From assembly GCA_034665745.1 (NCBI GenBank), contig JAXDJJ010000027.1:1-23110 (forward strand): a stretch of DNA of 23,110 nucleotides. The letters are read 5' to 3'. How positions within the stretch are numbered: the stretch's first letter is position 1; each line of letters begins with the position of its first letter. Origin of the DNA: JAXDJJ01 sp034665745 (GTDB lineage Bacteria > Actinomycetota > CADDZG01 > WHSQ01). Of this stretch, positions 6,082 through 13,748 are shown piece after piece. The notes under the pieces were generated by a model that worked only from the letters and a program-made list of their open reading frames with translations, did not search any database and was not told the origin of the DNA. The position numbers were made by a program, and so were the translations under genes.

Positions 6082-7194
6082 TTATGGCAGGTAGGGCATG
6101 GGATCAACGGGATCGCCGTTGATGCGCACCTCGAAGTGGAGGTGGTCGCCCGTGCATGAGCCGGTGCAACCGACGTAACCGATGATCTCGCCCTGTTCCA
6201 CGCTCTCGCCGCTCCGAACCGCGAAACGGGACATATGTCCATACAAGGTCGCGTAACCGCCGCCATGGTCAATCACGACCGCGTTGCCGTAGCCCGAGTA
6301 GTACTCGGCGAGAACCACAACGCCATCCTTGGATGCGACGATCGGTTGACCGGTGTAACCGTCGATGTCGATCCCGGTGTGCATCCGGCCCCAGCGCGGT
6401 CCGTAGGGAGAGTTGATCGCACCGTTCAACGGCCAGATGTAACCCTCTGCCGAAACACCTCTGGCCATGACCGCATGACGAGCCTGGATGGCAAGGAGGT
6501 TCCCTCGGATCCGGTCGGACTCGTCGAGGAGGTTTCCTTCCTTGTCGCGCTTGGCATTGAGGCTCATGTTGAGAGCATCGAGGTTCGCCCTCAACTCGCC
6601 GCGCTTCTGGTCGAGCTTGGCCTTCGCCATCGCTCGGCTCTTCATCTGAGCGGTGAGCTCTTCCTCGATGTTGAACAACTCACGGTGCTTGGATCTGATC
6701 TCGACCCGAAGGCGTCCGTAGCGGACCAGTGCACCGGTGTTCTCTTGCGCGGCCGCGCCCAAGAGCTCGGCCCGGGCGTCTAGCTCGGTCAGAGAATCAG
6801 AGTTCAGCAAGGCTTCGATCGCGTCGGTAGCTCCGGACTTGTAGAGCTCGACGGCTTGGCGGGTTGCCACGTCCTCGATCTTGTCGATCTCGGACTGCGT
6901 CGCATCGATGGCGGCCTGCGCGGTGCGGACCTGAGCCGAGATCTCATCGATCTTCCGGTCGAGCCTGTGCATCTCGATCTGCAGGGTGGTCAGTTGCTCG
7001 TTGAGGTCGTTGATGTGGTGCTTGAGTGTGCCCGCCTCGGCTTCACCGGCCGCGATCTTGACTTCGAGGGCGTTGCGCTCCGCCTCGATCTGCTCGAGGC
7101 GGGACTGAACGCCGGCCGTCGAAGAGATGGCGGGAAGCAACAGCGTGCAGAGGATCGTGGCGGCGATCGCCGCGCGTCCCTGCCGTCCGATCAT
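6082..7194 (-). CDS. Secreted M23 murein endopeptidase with coiled-coil domain (EnvC/NlpD-like)
   Basis: A 370-residue protein. TAAGGAG lies 5 bases before the ATG. Residues 1-27 form a signal peptide. Residues about 28-235 form a long coiled coil with many Glu/Lys/Gln heptads (QSRLEQIEAERNALEVKI and onward), as in EnvC and FtsEX-linked hydrolases. Residues 250-370 form the LytM/M23 zinc peptidase: HTGID gives His272 and Asp276, YGH gives His320, and HLHFE gives His351 and His353. All metal and catalytic residues are kept, so it should be an active endopeptidase cutting peptidoglycan cross-bridges, outside the membrane. The coiled coil may dock to a membrane partner such as FtsX, which is not in the window. 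A long structured leader lies upstream, so expression may be controlled at RNA level. Confidence 0.9.
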   Translation of the reverse strand: MIGRQGRAAIAATILCTLLLPAISSTAGVQSRLEQIEAERNALEVKIAAGEAEAGTLKHHINDLNEQLTTLQIEMHRLDRKIDEISAQVRTAQAAIDATQSEIDKIEDVATRQAVELYKSGATDAIEALLNSDSLTELDARAELLGAAAQENTGALVRYGRLRVEIRSKHRELFNIEEELTAQMKSRAMAKAKLDQKRGELRANLDALNMSLNAKRDKEGNLLDESDRIRGNLLAIQARHAVMARGVSAEGYIWPLNGAINSPYGPRWGRMHTGIDIDGYTGQPIVASKDGVVVLAEYYSGYGNAVVIDHGGGYATLYGHMSRFAVRSGESVEQGEIIGYVGCTGSCTGDHLHFEVRINGDPVDPMPYLP

Positions 7195-7380
7195 CCGATC
7201 TCCTTAGTCATGCTTGCCCCGGGTCGAGCTGAAGCCCGCGAGGAAGTCCTCGACCCACGCGCCGTCTGTCTTGGGCGCCTAACCGGGGAGCGAGTTGAGC
7301 CTTCGCTACCCACCGGTCTGGGGCATCCTGCCATGGGCTCCACCGTGGGGCAAGCCGCGTCAGCCGATGCCCCAACCATC
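7195..7380 (-). promoter_or_regulatory. Structured 5' leader of the M23 gene (riboswitch candidate)
   Basis: This is most of the 302-base gap between divergent genes. In minus-strand order, GGTTGGGGCATC (7377-7366) pairs with GATGCCCCAGACC (7327-7315), enclosing smaller stems. Next, ACCGGTGGGTAGCGA (7317-7303) pairs with TCGCTCCCCGGT (7293-7282). Then GGGTCGAG (7256-7249) pairs with CTCGACCC (7228-7221), just before the ribosome site. Compensating pairs and the succession of stems suggest a folded regulatory RNA. Leaders of actinobacterial wall hydrolases often carry c-di-AMP (ydaO/yuaA) riboswitches. Only fragments here (AATCGCTTGA, GGTTAGGCG) resemble that motif, so the class is unproven. 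The rest of the gap, about 7381-7496, should hold the promoters for both directions; I see no clear boxes. Confidence 0.45.
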
Positions 7381-7496
7381 AAGCGATTCGACCAGATAGG
7401 GCATATCCCTGCCACGGAGAGCAATGCGGGCAGGCGCAGGGATAGGCCGAAAAAGGACGAATCATCCGTCTGACTTTCAGAGGAAGGCGGACTGAA

Positions 7497-9488
7497 GTGA
7501 CCCCCAAGATCCATCGGCCCCGGCGTATCGCCGTGCTCCTATCCCTTGTGGCTGGGCTGCTGCCGTGGGCGCCGCCCGCCGAGGCATCCTCGGCTCCCGA
7601 GACCCTCGTCACGATGATCAGTGGCTCGGGCGATTGGGTGGGTGCCGGGGTCAACCGCGTTTATCACCCGGGTAACGCAGCCATCTCTGTATCCGGGAAC
7701 GGGTCCTATCTGACTGTTGACGTCAGCGGCGGCAACCTCGGTGACTCTTTCAACCTCGATTTCGCAGCCCCGCCTGGCCAGACGTTGCAGCCGGGGATGT
7801 ACGAACGAGCACAACGCGCTCCGTTCCGCGAATCGACCCGTCCCGGGATCGACATCTCTGGCGACGGGCGCGGGTGCAACACGATCGAGGGGCGCTTCGA
7901 GGTCAAGGAGATCACTGCAGTGCCGGCAGGTCCCCTTAATCCGACCCCCACAGTTACGAAACTCTGGATCGTTTACGAGCAGCATTGCGAGGGAGGCACA
8001 TCAGCCCTCATCGGTGAGGTCCGCATCAACGTCACCGGCGATGGGGGCGGCGCGTCGATCGGTCCACGCAGCTTGCGCTGGCCAGACGCCGACCAGCGCG
8101 AAGCGATGCCGGTCGCGTCGGTGTGGGTCGCGAACCCGTCCAGCGCACCAGTAACGCTGGGCGCCGCATCGCTGACCGGCTCATCCGATTTCATCTTGAG
8201 AGAGGACGCTTGCGCTGGGAAGGTTCTTGCCCCGGGGAGTAGCTGCGAGGTCTTGATCCGCTACGTCCCCGCGGCCGCGGGCCCTAAGGCGGGCGTTCTG
8301 TCGGTTCCCGAGACAGGCGGCACCGTTCATCGGGTTGATTTATCGGGGCTCGTACGCGATGGCGCGACGCGTTTCCAGATGTTCAGCGAATCGGGTGACT
8401 ACATCGGAGCCGGTCAGGACTATTCGTACGATCCCGGCAACTCCTCTATCTACGTGTCCGGGAGTCGGGCGGGTATCAGTGGCGGGATCGAAGCAGGGGA
8501 CGACTGGTGGTATTTCGACTTCATCCCTCCAGATGGTGACGTCCTCGCATCGGGTTCCACCTACGAAGGAGCCAAGCGCTATCCCTTCAACGACTCCGCT
8601 CCCGGTCTGGACGTCAGTGGTAGTGGCCGAGGATGCAACCAGCTGACGGGCAAGTTCACGGTCACGCAGCTCATCTTCGACCAGTACGGAGAACTCGAGC
8701 GAGCCGGTCTTCACTTTGAGCAGCACTGCGAGAACGCCAAGGCGGCGCTGTACGGCATCCTGGATTTCCGGGCTCTACCCACCACCCAAGGACCAGCGAA
8801 GCCACTGGTCGTCACGCGTTCCGGTACGGGATCGGGGACTGTGAGATCGACACCTGCTGGGATCGAATGTGGATCTGACTGCAACGAAACGTATGCGTTC
8901 GGGAGAAGCGTCGAGCTCATCCCAACGGCGGATGCTGGTTCTGTCTTCCAAGGTTGGAGCGGTGACTGCACGGGCAAGGCGAGCTGCATCGTGAAGATGG
9001 GTACCGCGCATAGCGTCGCTGCCGCCTTCGCTCCTTCGGGGACCGTGCCGTCTCCATCACCGACCCCGTCTCCATCACCGACCCCGTCTCCATCATCGAC
9101 GCCAACGCCATCCACTTCACCGGGGCCGACCCCGTCCCCCAGTGTCACTCCGAACTCCGCACCTACTCCGTCGCCGGATCCGGACCCCGTCGAGCCCGCG
9201 TCAACCTCTACGTCAGTACATGTGCTCAGGAAGACGACCTCGATGGTGTCGTTCACCGGCGAGATCACCCCCGCCCCCGCTCGCGCCGGCGTCAAGGTCG
9301 CGCTCTACAAACGGGTGGATGGGGCTTTCAAGCTCGTGAGGAGAAACGTGGTCGAGTTGGGGTCCGACGGGCGGTTCGTAGCTCGATTCGAACGTCCACG
9401 CCGCCACGGCACGTGCAGGGTGAGGGCACGGTACGAGGGGGACCCGAGCTACCTGGCTAGCCGTGACGCGCTGACCTTCCGCTGCTGA
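7497..9488 (+). CDS. Large secreted multidomain protein with duplicated GRGCN/EQHCE domain
   Basis: A 663-residue exported protein. GTG is the start, with AGGAAGG 9 bases upstream. Signal peptide residues 1-31 are followed by a domain (about 35-178) repeated at about 288-430. Both copies share SGDWVGAG/SGDYIGAG, a PGN-S/A-I-VSG strand, GRGCN and EQHCE, with conserved cysteines. Between them, residues 180-285 look like an ASPM-SPD2-Hydin (choice-of-anchor D) immunoglobulin-like domain with the LAPGSSCEVLIRYVP signature. Residues 435-512 form a Cys-containing repeat domain (GTGSGTVRSTPAGIECGSDC, FQGWSGDCTG) common in secreted bacterial proteins. A Pro/Ser/Thr linker (about 516-570) leads to a C-terminal Ig-like domain ending in Cys. 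No enzyme motif or anchor is seen. Probable role: extracellular binding or structural protein. Confidence 0.75.
   Translation: MTPKIHRPRRIAVLLSLVAGLLPWAPPAEASSAPETLVTMISGSGDWVGAGVNRVYHPGNAAISVSGNGSYLTVDVSGGNLGDSFNLDFAAPPGQTLQPGMYERAQRAPFRESTRPGIDISGDGRGCNTIEGRFEVKEITAVPAGPLNPTPTVTKLWIVYEQHCEGGTSALIGEVRINVTGDGGGASIGPRSLRWPDADQREAMPVASVWVANPSSAPVTLGAASLTGSSDFILREDACAGKVLAPGSSCEVLIRYVPAAAGPKAGVLSVPETGGTVHRVDLSGLVRDGATRFQMFSESGDYIGAGQDYSYDPGNSSIYVSGSRAGISGGIEAGDDWWYFDFIPPDGDVLASGSTYEGAKRYPFNDSAPGLDVSGSGRGCNQLTGKFTVTQLIFDQYGELERAGLHFEQHCENAKAALYGILDFRALPTTQGPAKPLVVTRSGTGSGTVRSTPAGIECGSDCNETYAFGRSVELIPTADAGSVFQGWSGDCTGKASCIVKMGTAHSVAAAFAPSGTVPSPSPTPSPSPTPSPSSTPTPSTSPGPTPSPSVTPNSAPTPSPDPDPVEPASTSTSVHVLRKTTSMVSFTGEITPAPARAGVKVALYKRVDGAFKLVRRNVVELGSDGRFVARFERPRRHGTCRVRARYEGDPSYLASRDALTFRC
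9048..9101 (+). repeat. Three tandem 18-base units in the Pro/Ser/Thr linker
   Basis: Unit CCGTCTCCATCACCGACC at 9048-9065 and 9066-9083 is exact; the third (9084-9101) has two changes. It encodes PSPSPT repeats. Being a multiple of three, the copy number can change by slippage without frameshift. Confidence 0.85.
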
Positions 9489-9518
9489 CAGAACGCGAAC
9501 AATTCTGGGTTCGGGACC

Positions 9519-9546
9519 TTGTCCTGCCGGGCCCCAGCCCTATAAG
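9519..9546 (+). promoter_or_regulatory. Possible sigma70-type promoter
   Basis: TTGTCC (9519-9524) and TATAAG (9541-9546) are 16 bases apart. The predicted start near 9553 would place the hairpin at 9554 at the very 5' end of the transcript. Confidence 0.35.
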
Positions 9547-9553
9547 TTCCCTC

Positions 9554-9616
9554 TGCACCCGTTGAGTCGTAAACCGGTCCGCCGGGACGAAGGCTCAGCG
9601 GGTGCATCTCTTTCTC
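9554..9616 (+). terminator. Strong hairpin with pyrimidine tail: terminator or attenuator
   Basis: TGCACCCGTTGAG (9554-9566) pairs with CTCAGCGGGTGCA (9594-9606): 13 pairs including one G-T, with a loop containing the smaller stem GTCC/GGAC. TCTCTTTCTC follows. It is the likely terminator of the secreted-protein gene. If the promoter at 9519-9546 is real it would instead be a leader attenuator of the next gene. Confidence 0.6.
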
Positions 9617-9632
9617 CGGGCGCCCCCACGGC

Positions 9633-9638
9633 TACAAT
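9633..9638 (+). promoter_or_regulatory. -10 box TACAAT
   Basis: TACAAT, 27 bases before the ATG of the next gene, fits a -10 element giving a short leader that contains GGAAAGG. No good -35 box is seen. Confidence 0.4.
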
Positions 9639-9665
9639 CTGGCTCCACCCCATCGGAAAGGCGTC

Positions 9666-10406
9666 ATGGCGGACCCCACTCTGGTCGAGCTCGAAGCGGC
9701 TATAAAAGCCTTGCCCGGCGTTCTCGGCTGCGTGATCTTGACCGATGGCGACGGTGCCCCGTCGGAGATCCAAGCGTTCACGCGCCTGGGTACCGAACCC
9801 GCCGGCGTTCAAACCGCGGTCGAGGCAGAGGTAGCAGGTAGGGGCCTTGCCGGCTCGCTCCGCCAGGTCTTCGTTTTCGAGCTCGAAGCCGAGTCCCATT
9901 TCGGGGATAGAGAGACCCTCGAGCGTGCCGCCGAGCTCGCCGAACAGGAGGCGAGAACCCGCGGCCCCCATGCCGATGCATCCCAGGAGCTTCGCTCTCT
10001 CCAGGCGGTTATGACCCACGGTGCCCCCGGCTCGGTCGCGAGGCCACCGCTGCTGCGGGTCAACTTCACCTCGAGCAGCCGGACGTCGGAGGCGACGGTG
10101 GCTCTCGGGTCCGAGCATTCCGAAGTCGTAGGCGAAGCGGTTGGCGAGAAGACACCCCATGGCCTGAAGGTGCTGGCCGAGGCGACCCTCGAAGCGGTCG
10201 ACCAATTGATCGGTGACTCGAAGATCCAGCTCATCGGGGCATCGCTCGTGAGTGTGATCGGCTCCGAAGCGGTCCTCGTAGTCGTCAAAGAGATCGACGG
10301 TCCCGAGATGCTGGGGGCCGCGTTGGTGCGCGGGGGACCGGTCACCGAGGCCGCGGTTAGAGCCACGCTCGATGCCGTTAACCGTAGGTTGATGCAGGGC
10401 GCCTGA
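9666..10406 (+). CDS. Conserved hypothetical two-domain protein
   Basis: The product is 246 residues; GGAAAGG precedes the ATG by 5 bases. Residues 1-70 are a small alpha/beta unit (ELEAAIKALPGVLGCVIL, EIQAFTRLGTEPAGVQTAVEAEV) reminiscent of BON/ACT-size folds. Residues 70-125 are charged and helical. Residues 125-246 form a second alpha/beta domain (VNFTSSSRTSEATVALGS, LKVLAEATLEAVDQLIG, SVIGSEAVLVVVKEID, VTEAAVRATLDAVNRRLM). From memory, proteins of this layout occur as unnamed hypotheticals in Actinomycetota and Firmicutes; no function is known to me. It is soluble, with no catalytic motif or signal peptide. It precedes the sulfate-activation genes by 135 bases with a possible promoter between, so it is probably not in the same operon. 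Confidence 0.7.
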   Translation: MADPTLVELEAAIKALPGVLGCVILTDGDGAPSEIQAFTRLGTEPAGVQTAVEAEVAGRGLAGSLRQVFVFELEAESHFGDRETLERAAELAEQEARTRGPHADASQELRSLQAVMTHGAPGSVARPPLLRVNFTSSSRTSEATVALGSEHSEVVGEAVGEKTPHGLKVLAEATLEAVDQLIGDSKIQLIGASLVSVIGSEAVLVVVKEIDGPEMLGAALVRGGPVTEAAVRATLDAVNRRLMQGA

Positions 10407-10445
10407 GAGGCGAAAAGGGCCCGTTTCTGGTAGTCTCTGGAGTGT

Positions 10446-10518
10446 TATAGGAGTGCGAACAGAGTGTGGCTCTACAGCCCCTCCAGCGCTTCTCTCGGGT
10501 TTATCAGGTCGTTTATCA
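10446..10518 (+). promoter_or_regulatory. Leader of the sulfate-activation operon: -10 box and direct repeat
   Basis: TATAGG at 10446-10451 is a plausible -10 element. The leader then contains GTTTATCA twice (10499-10506 and 10511-10518), with a 12-base period. These could be operator half-sites for a sulfur-responsive regulator, which is unproven. The coding frame also stays open upstream to a GTG at 10464, but the ribosome site AAGGAG at 10532-10537 favours the ATG at 10542. Confidence 0.35.
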
Positions 10519-10541
10519 AGCGACACATCGGAAGGAGCACT

Positions 10542-11726
10542 ATGCCCATCACCCTGAAAGACGTGCCCGGCATCAGCCCGCACGGCGGCGCCCTCGAGGT
10601 CCGCATGGCAGGACAAGACACTCCGATCGCAGAGCTTGTCGAGAAGGCGAAGTCCTACCCGACGATCGCAGCGACCGAACGGCGTGTGCTGTCCGATCTC
10701 GAGCTCCTCGCCGTCGGCGCAGTGAGTCCGAACCGTGGCTTCATGACCGAAGCCGACTACACCTCGGTCGTCAACGAGATGCGTCTCGCGAATGGTCTTC
10801 CGTGGAGTCTCCCGATCACCTTGCCCGCGACCGACGACGAGGTTGCGAACCTGAAGGTTGGTGAGCCTGCAGCCATCACTTACGAAGGCCGCGTCATCGC
10901 GATCATCGAGGTCGAGGACGTGTACAAGTTCGATGCGAGCAACGAGGCCGAGAAGACCTACCGCACGACCGACGACGCGCACCCCGGTGTCGCGTACCTG
11001 AAGTCCTTGCCCGGCAACTACGTCGGTGGCGAGGTCACGGTCCTCGAGAACGTCTTCTCCGACGAGTTCACCGAGTACCGCAAGACCCCGATCGAGCTGC
11101 GCGAAGAGTTCGACAAGCGCGGCTGGAAGACCGTCGTTGCGTTCCAGACCCGTAACCCGATCCACCGTGCGCACGAGTACCTGACCAAGGTTGCGCTCGA
11201 GGGCGTCGACGGCCTCTTGATCCACCCCCTTGTCGGTGGCACGAAGGGCGACGACATCCCCGCCGAGACCCGCATGAAGTGTTACGAGGTCCTGATGGAG
11301 AACTACTACCCGGCCGACCGCGTGATCCTCTCGGTGTTCGTCGCTGCGATGCGTTACGGGGGGCCGCGTGAGGCCATCTGGCACGCGCTACTCCGCAAGA
11401 ACTATGGCGTCACGCACTTCATCGTCGGACGTGACCACGCAGGTGTCGGTGACTACTACGGCTCGTACGACGCGCAGCACCTCTTCGACGAGTTCGATGC
11501 TGCCGAGCTGGGCATCGTTCCTCTGAAGTTCGAGCACAGCTTCTACTGCAACAAGTGCGGCCAGATGGGCTCGGACAAGACGTGTCCCCACGGCAAGGAA
11601 GATCGTGTCTTCCTGTCGGGCACCAAGGTCCGCGAGATGCTTCAGAACGGCGAAGAGCCGCCCGAGCAGTTCTCCCGCCACGAGGTCGCCCAGATCCTGA
11701 TCGCCGACGCGAAAGCGAACGCGTAA
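10542..11726 (+). CDS. sat: Sulfate adenylyltransferase (ATP sulfurylase)
   Basis: A 394-residue homo-oligomeric type enzyme that joins ATP and sulfate to give APS and pyrophosphate in the cytosol. Key motifs are QTRNPIHRAHE (residues 202-212, holding the QxRNP and HxxH elements) and GRDHAG (296-301). A zinc-binding cluster CxxC...CPH (Cys336, Cys339, Cys348, His350) is seen in archaeal and many bacterial single-chain Sat proteins. There is no fused APS kinase domain; that activity is encoded by cysC two genes on. AAGGAG lies 4 bases before ATG 10542. The next gene starts 2 bases after the stop. Codon use is strongly biased to C-ending codons, suggesting good expression. The enzyme could serve assimilation, or in reverse, sulfur oxidation; the adjacent APS kinase favours PAPS synthesis. 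Confidence 0.96.
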   Translation: MPITLKDVPGISPHGGALEVRMAGQDTPIAELVEKAKSYPTIAATERRVLSDLELLAVGAVSPNRGFMTEADYTSVVNEMRLANGLPWSLPITLPATDDEVANLKVGEPAAITYEGRVIAIIEVEDVYKFDASNEAEKTYRTTDDAHPGVAYLKSLPGNYVGGEVTVLENVFSDEFTEYRKTPIELREEFDKRGWKTVVAFQTRNPIHRAHEYLTKVALEGVDGLLIHPLVGGTKGDDIPAETRMKCYEVLMENYYPADRVILSVFVAAMRYGGPREAIWHALLRKNYGVTHFIVGRDHAGVGDYYGSYDAQHLFDEFDAAELGIVPLKFEHSFYCNKCGQMGSDKTCPHGKEDRVFLSGTKVREMLQNGEEPPEQFSRHEVAQILIADAKANA

Positions 11727-11728
11727 CC

Positions 11729-13180
11729 ATGGCTCTGTTCGGTAAGAAGAAGCAGGAGGAGACCGCTGCACCGGTAGCGCACAAGAAAGGCGACCGTCGC
11801 GTCATGGTCATCGGGCTCGACTGTGCCCCCCCGGAGCACATCTTCGACGAGTACAAGGACGAGATCCCGAACATCGCGAAGCTCGTCGACAACGGGATGT
11901 TCGGCCCCCTGCAGTCCATCACGCCGCCCATCACCGTTCCGGCGTGGGCTTGCATGATGACGTCGAAGGACCCCGGCACCCTTGGGATCTACGGCTTCCG
12001 TAACCGCAAGGACCACACCTACGACGGTCTTGAGTTCGCGACGTCGTTCAAGGTCAAAGAGCCGACGGTGTGGGACATCCTTTCGGAGAACGGTAAGGAC
12101 GTCATCGTGATGTCGGTGCCGCCGATGTATCCGCCGAAGCCGACGAATGGCATCCAGATCGGTTGCTTCCTCACGCCGACGAACGACGCGGATTACACGT
12201 ACCCGAAAGAGTTGAAGGCCGAACTCGTCGAGAACGTCGGCGACTTCATCTTCGACATCCGCAACTTCCGTACCGACGACACGCAGTACATCTTGGACGA
12301 GGCCTACAAGATGACCGAGATGAAGTTCAAGACGGCCGATTACCTGCTGGCGAACAAGCCATGGGACTTCTTCATGATGGTCGAGATGGGCCCGGACCGC
12401 CTGAACCACGGCATCTGGTCGTTCATCGACCCGAACCACCCTCGTTACGAGCCGAACAACCCGTACAAAGACTCGCTGCGTGAGTACTACCGATTCCTCG
12501 ACGGCAAGGTCGGCGAGCTCCTCGACAAATACGCCGACGATGACACGACCGTACTGGTGGTTTCTGACCACGGTGCGAAGGCGATGATCGGCGGCGTTTG
12601 TTTCAACGAGTGGCTGATGAACGAGGGTTACCTCGGCTTCGAAGGCGAACGTCCGTCGGAAGTCACCCCGATCGGCAAGATGGACATCGACTGGTCGAAG
12701 ACCAAGGCGTGGGGCGACGGCGGTTACTACGGTCGTCTGTTCCTCAACGTCGAGGGCCGCGAGCCGAACGGGATCATCCCGCAGGCCGACTACGAGAAGA
12801 CTCGCGACGAGCTCATCGCCAAGATCGAAGCGATGGTCGACCACGAGGGCAATCCCATGGGGAACAAAGCCCACAAGCCCGAGGACATCTACAAGGTGCA
12901 GAACGGTGTTGCACCGGACCTCATCGTCATCTTCGGTGAGCTCCGCTGGCGCAGCGTTGGTTCCCTGGGCCATAACTCCGTCTACACGTTCGAGAACGAC
13001 ACGGGCCCAGACGAGGCGAACCACGCCGAGTTCGGGATCTTCGTGATGAACAACGCGCCGGGGCAACAGACCGGCCGCAAAGAAGGGCTCCACCTATGGG
13101 ACGTGCACTGCACGATCCTCGACCTATTCGGTCTCGACCCCGCGCCCGGTGCCCTTGGCACCAGCGCCCTAAAGAAATAG
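11729..13180 (+). CDS. Alkaline-phosphatase-superfamily phosphodiesterase/pyrophosphatase between sat and cysC
   Basis: A 483-residue soluble protein of the type I phosphodiesterase/nucleotide pyrophosphatase family. The full metal set of the superfamily can be placed: Asp31 (GLDCAP), nucleophile Thr69 (PPITVPAW), Asp223 and His227 (GPDRLNH), Asp280 and His281 (SDHG), and His432 (NHAEFGIF). It should therefore be an active metallo-hydrolase. No signal peptide is present: the N-terminus is Lys-rich (MALFGKKKQEE). Its ATG is 2 bases after the sat stop, and cysC follows by 10 bases, so it belongs to one operon with them. The substrate is not evident. Candidates are APS, PAPS, PAP or a sulfated or phosphorylated metabolite made from PAPS. 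Members of this family also include phosphonate and 2,3-bisphosphoglycerate-independent mutase-like enzymes, so the exact reaction stays open. Confidence 0.8.
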   Translation: MALFGKKKQEETAAPVAHKKGDRRVMVIGLDCAPPEHIFDEYKDEIPNIAKLVDNGMFGPLQSITPPITVPAWACMMTSKDPGTLGIYGFRNRKDHTYDGLEFATSFKVKEPTVWDILSENGKDVIVMSVPPMYPPKPTNGIQIGCFLTPTNDADYTYPKELKAELVENVGDFIFDIRNFRTDDTQYILDEAYKMTEMKFKTADYLLANKPWDFFMMVEMGPDRLNHGIWSFIDPNHPRYEPNNPYKDSLREYYRFLDGKVGELLDKYADDDTTVLVVSDHGAKAMIGGVCFNEWLMNEGYLGFEGERPSEVTPIGKMDIDWSKTKAWGDGGYYGRLFLNVEGREPNGIIPQADYEKTRDELIAKIEAMVDHEGNPMGNKAHKPEDIYKVQNGVAPDLIVIFGELRWRSVGSLGHNSVYTFENDTGPDEANHAEFGIFVMNNAPGQQTGRKEGLHLWDVHCTILDLFGLDPAPGALGTSALKK

Positions 13181-13184
13181 GAGG
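13179..13184 (+). promoter_or_regulatory. Ribosome site AGGAGG overlapping the upstream stop codon
   Basis: AGGAGG overlaps the TAG stop of the phosphodiesterase gene by two bases and lies 6 bases before the cysC ATG. Ribosomes ending the upstream gene can restart at cysC. Confidence 0.75.
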
Positions 13185-13190
13185 CTTCAC

Positions 13191-13736
13191 ATGAAGCAAG
13201 CAAATAGAGAACGCGGTTGTGTCATCTGGTTCACAGGTCTATCCGGCTCCGGAAAGACCACGATCGCTCACGTCGTTGAAGAGAAACTGCTCGACGCAGG
13301 CGTCGGTGTGGAGATCCTCGACGGTGACGTCGTCCGCGAGAACCTCAGCAAGGGCCTCGGTTTCTCGGAGGAGGACCGCAACACCAACATCCGCCGGATC
13401 GCGTTCGTCGCGCACCTGCTGCAGCGCAATGGCACGTTCGTCATCACCGCCGCGATCTCGCCTTACAAGGCGATCCGCGACGAGGGCCGCGCCATGATCA
13501 AGGACTTCGTCGAGGTGTATGCCGAGGCGTCCCTCGAGGTCTGTGAAGAGCGCGACACCAAGGGTCTCTATGCCAAGGCACGTGCCGGCGAGATCAAAGG
13601 CTTCACGGGTATCGACGACCCGTACGAGGCTCCCGAGAACGCCGAGGTCATCTGCCACACCGCCGACGAAACCGTCGAGGAGTCAGCGCAGAAGGTCATC
13701 GACAAGCTCGTAGAGCTCAAGTACCTCGAGGCGTAG
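13191..13736 (+). CDS. cysC: Adenylylsulfate (APS) kinase
   Basis: A 181-residue enzyme of normal length that phosphorylates APS at the 3' position to give PAPS. P-loop GLSGSGKT (16-23), DGDVVREN, the NIRRIAFVAHLL helix, AAISPYKAIRDEGR and the lid KGLYAKARAGEIKGFTGIDDPYE are all typical of CysC. It follows sat and the phosphodiesterase with tight spacing, so the three form one transcription unit. PAPS is either reduced for cysteine synthesis or used by sulfotransferases; neither a PAPS reductase nor a sulfotransferase is in the window, so the fate of PAPS is open. Confidence 0.96.
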   Translation: MKQANRERGCVIWFTGLSGSGKTTIAHVVEEKLLDAGVGVEILDGDVVRENLSKGLGFSEEDRNTNIRRIAFVAHLLQRNGTFVITAAISPYKAIRDEGRAMIKDFVEVYAEASLEVCEERDTKGLYAKARAGEIKGFTGIDDPYEAPENAEVICHTADETVEESAQKVIDKLVELKYLEA

Positions 13737-13748
13737 CGCTCAGGCGAT

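Noticed and set aside
7195..7380. Definite ydaO/yuaA c-di-AMP riboswitch
   Set aside because: Only short pieces of the consensus are recognisable and the order of conserved blocks is not convincing, so it was kept as an unassigned structured leader.
6235..7473. Plus-strand open frames opposite the M23 gene and its leader
   Set aside because: Shadow frames of the coiled-coil hydrolase; no recognisable domains and no ribosome sites. The leader region is better explained by RNA structure.
9048..9101. CRISPR-like or regulatory tandem repeat
   Set aside because: The units are 18 bases, directly abutting and in frame inside a coding linker; they encode PSPSPT.
8711..9295. Minus-strand frame rich in Gly/Asp/Val repeats
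   Set aside because: The repetitive GDGDGVG composition is the antisense reading of the PSPSPT linker repeats.
10464..10541. 26-residue N-terminal extension of ATP sulfurylase from a GTG
   Set aside because: Sat proteins start close to the ATG at 10542, which has AAGGAG in front of it; the upstream stretch looks like leader.
9540..11384. Long open frame of 614 codons on the minus strand, opposite the unknown gene and sat
   Set aside because: It lies antisense to sat, whose motifs are unmistakable, and shows Arg/Asp/Leu-rich shadow composition from C-ending codons on the other strand. No family pattern is visible.
11642..13093. Long minus-strand open frame of 483 codons opposite the phosphodiesterase gene
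   Set aside because: It is a mirror frame of a strongly biased, motif-complete plus-strand gene, with repetitive Val/Leu/Arg/His composition and no ribosome site.
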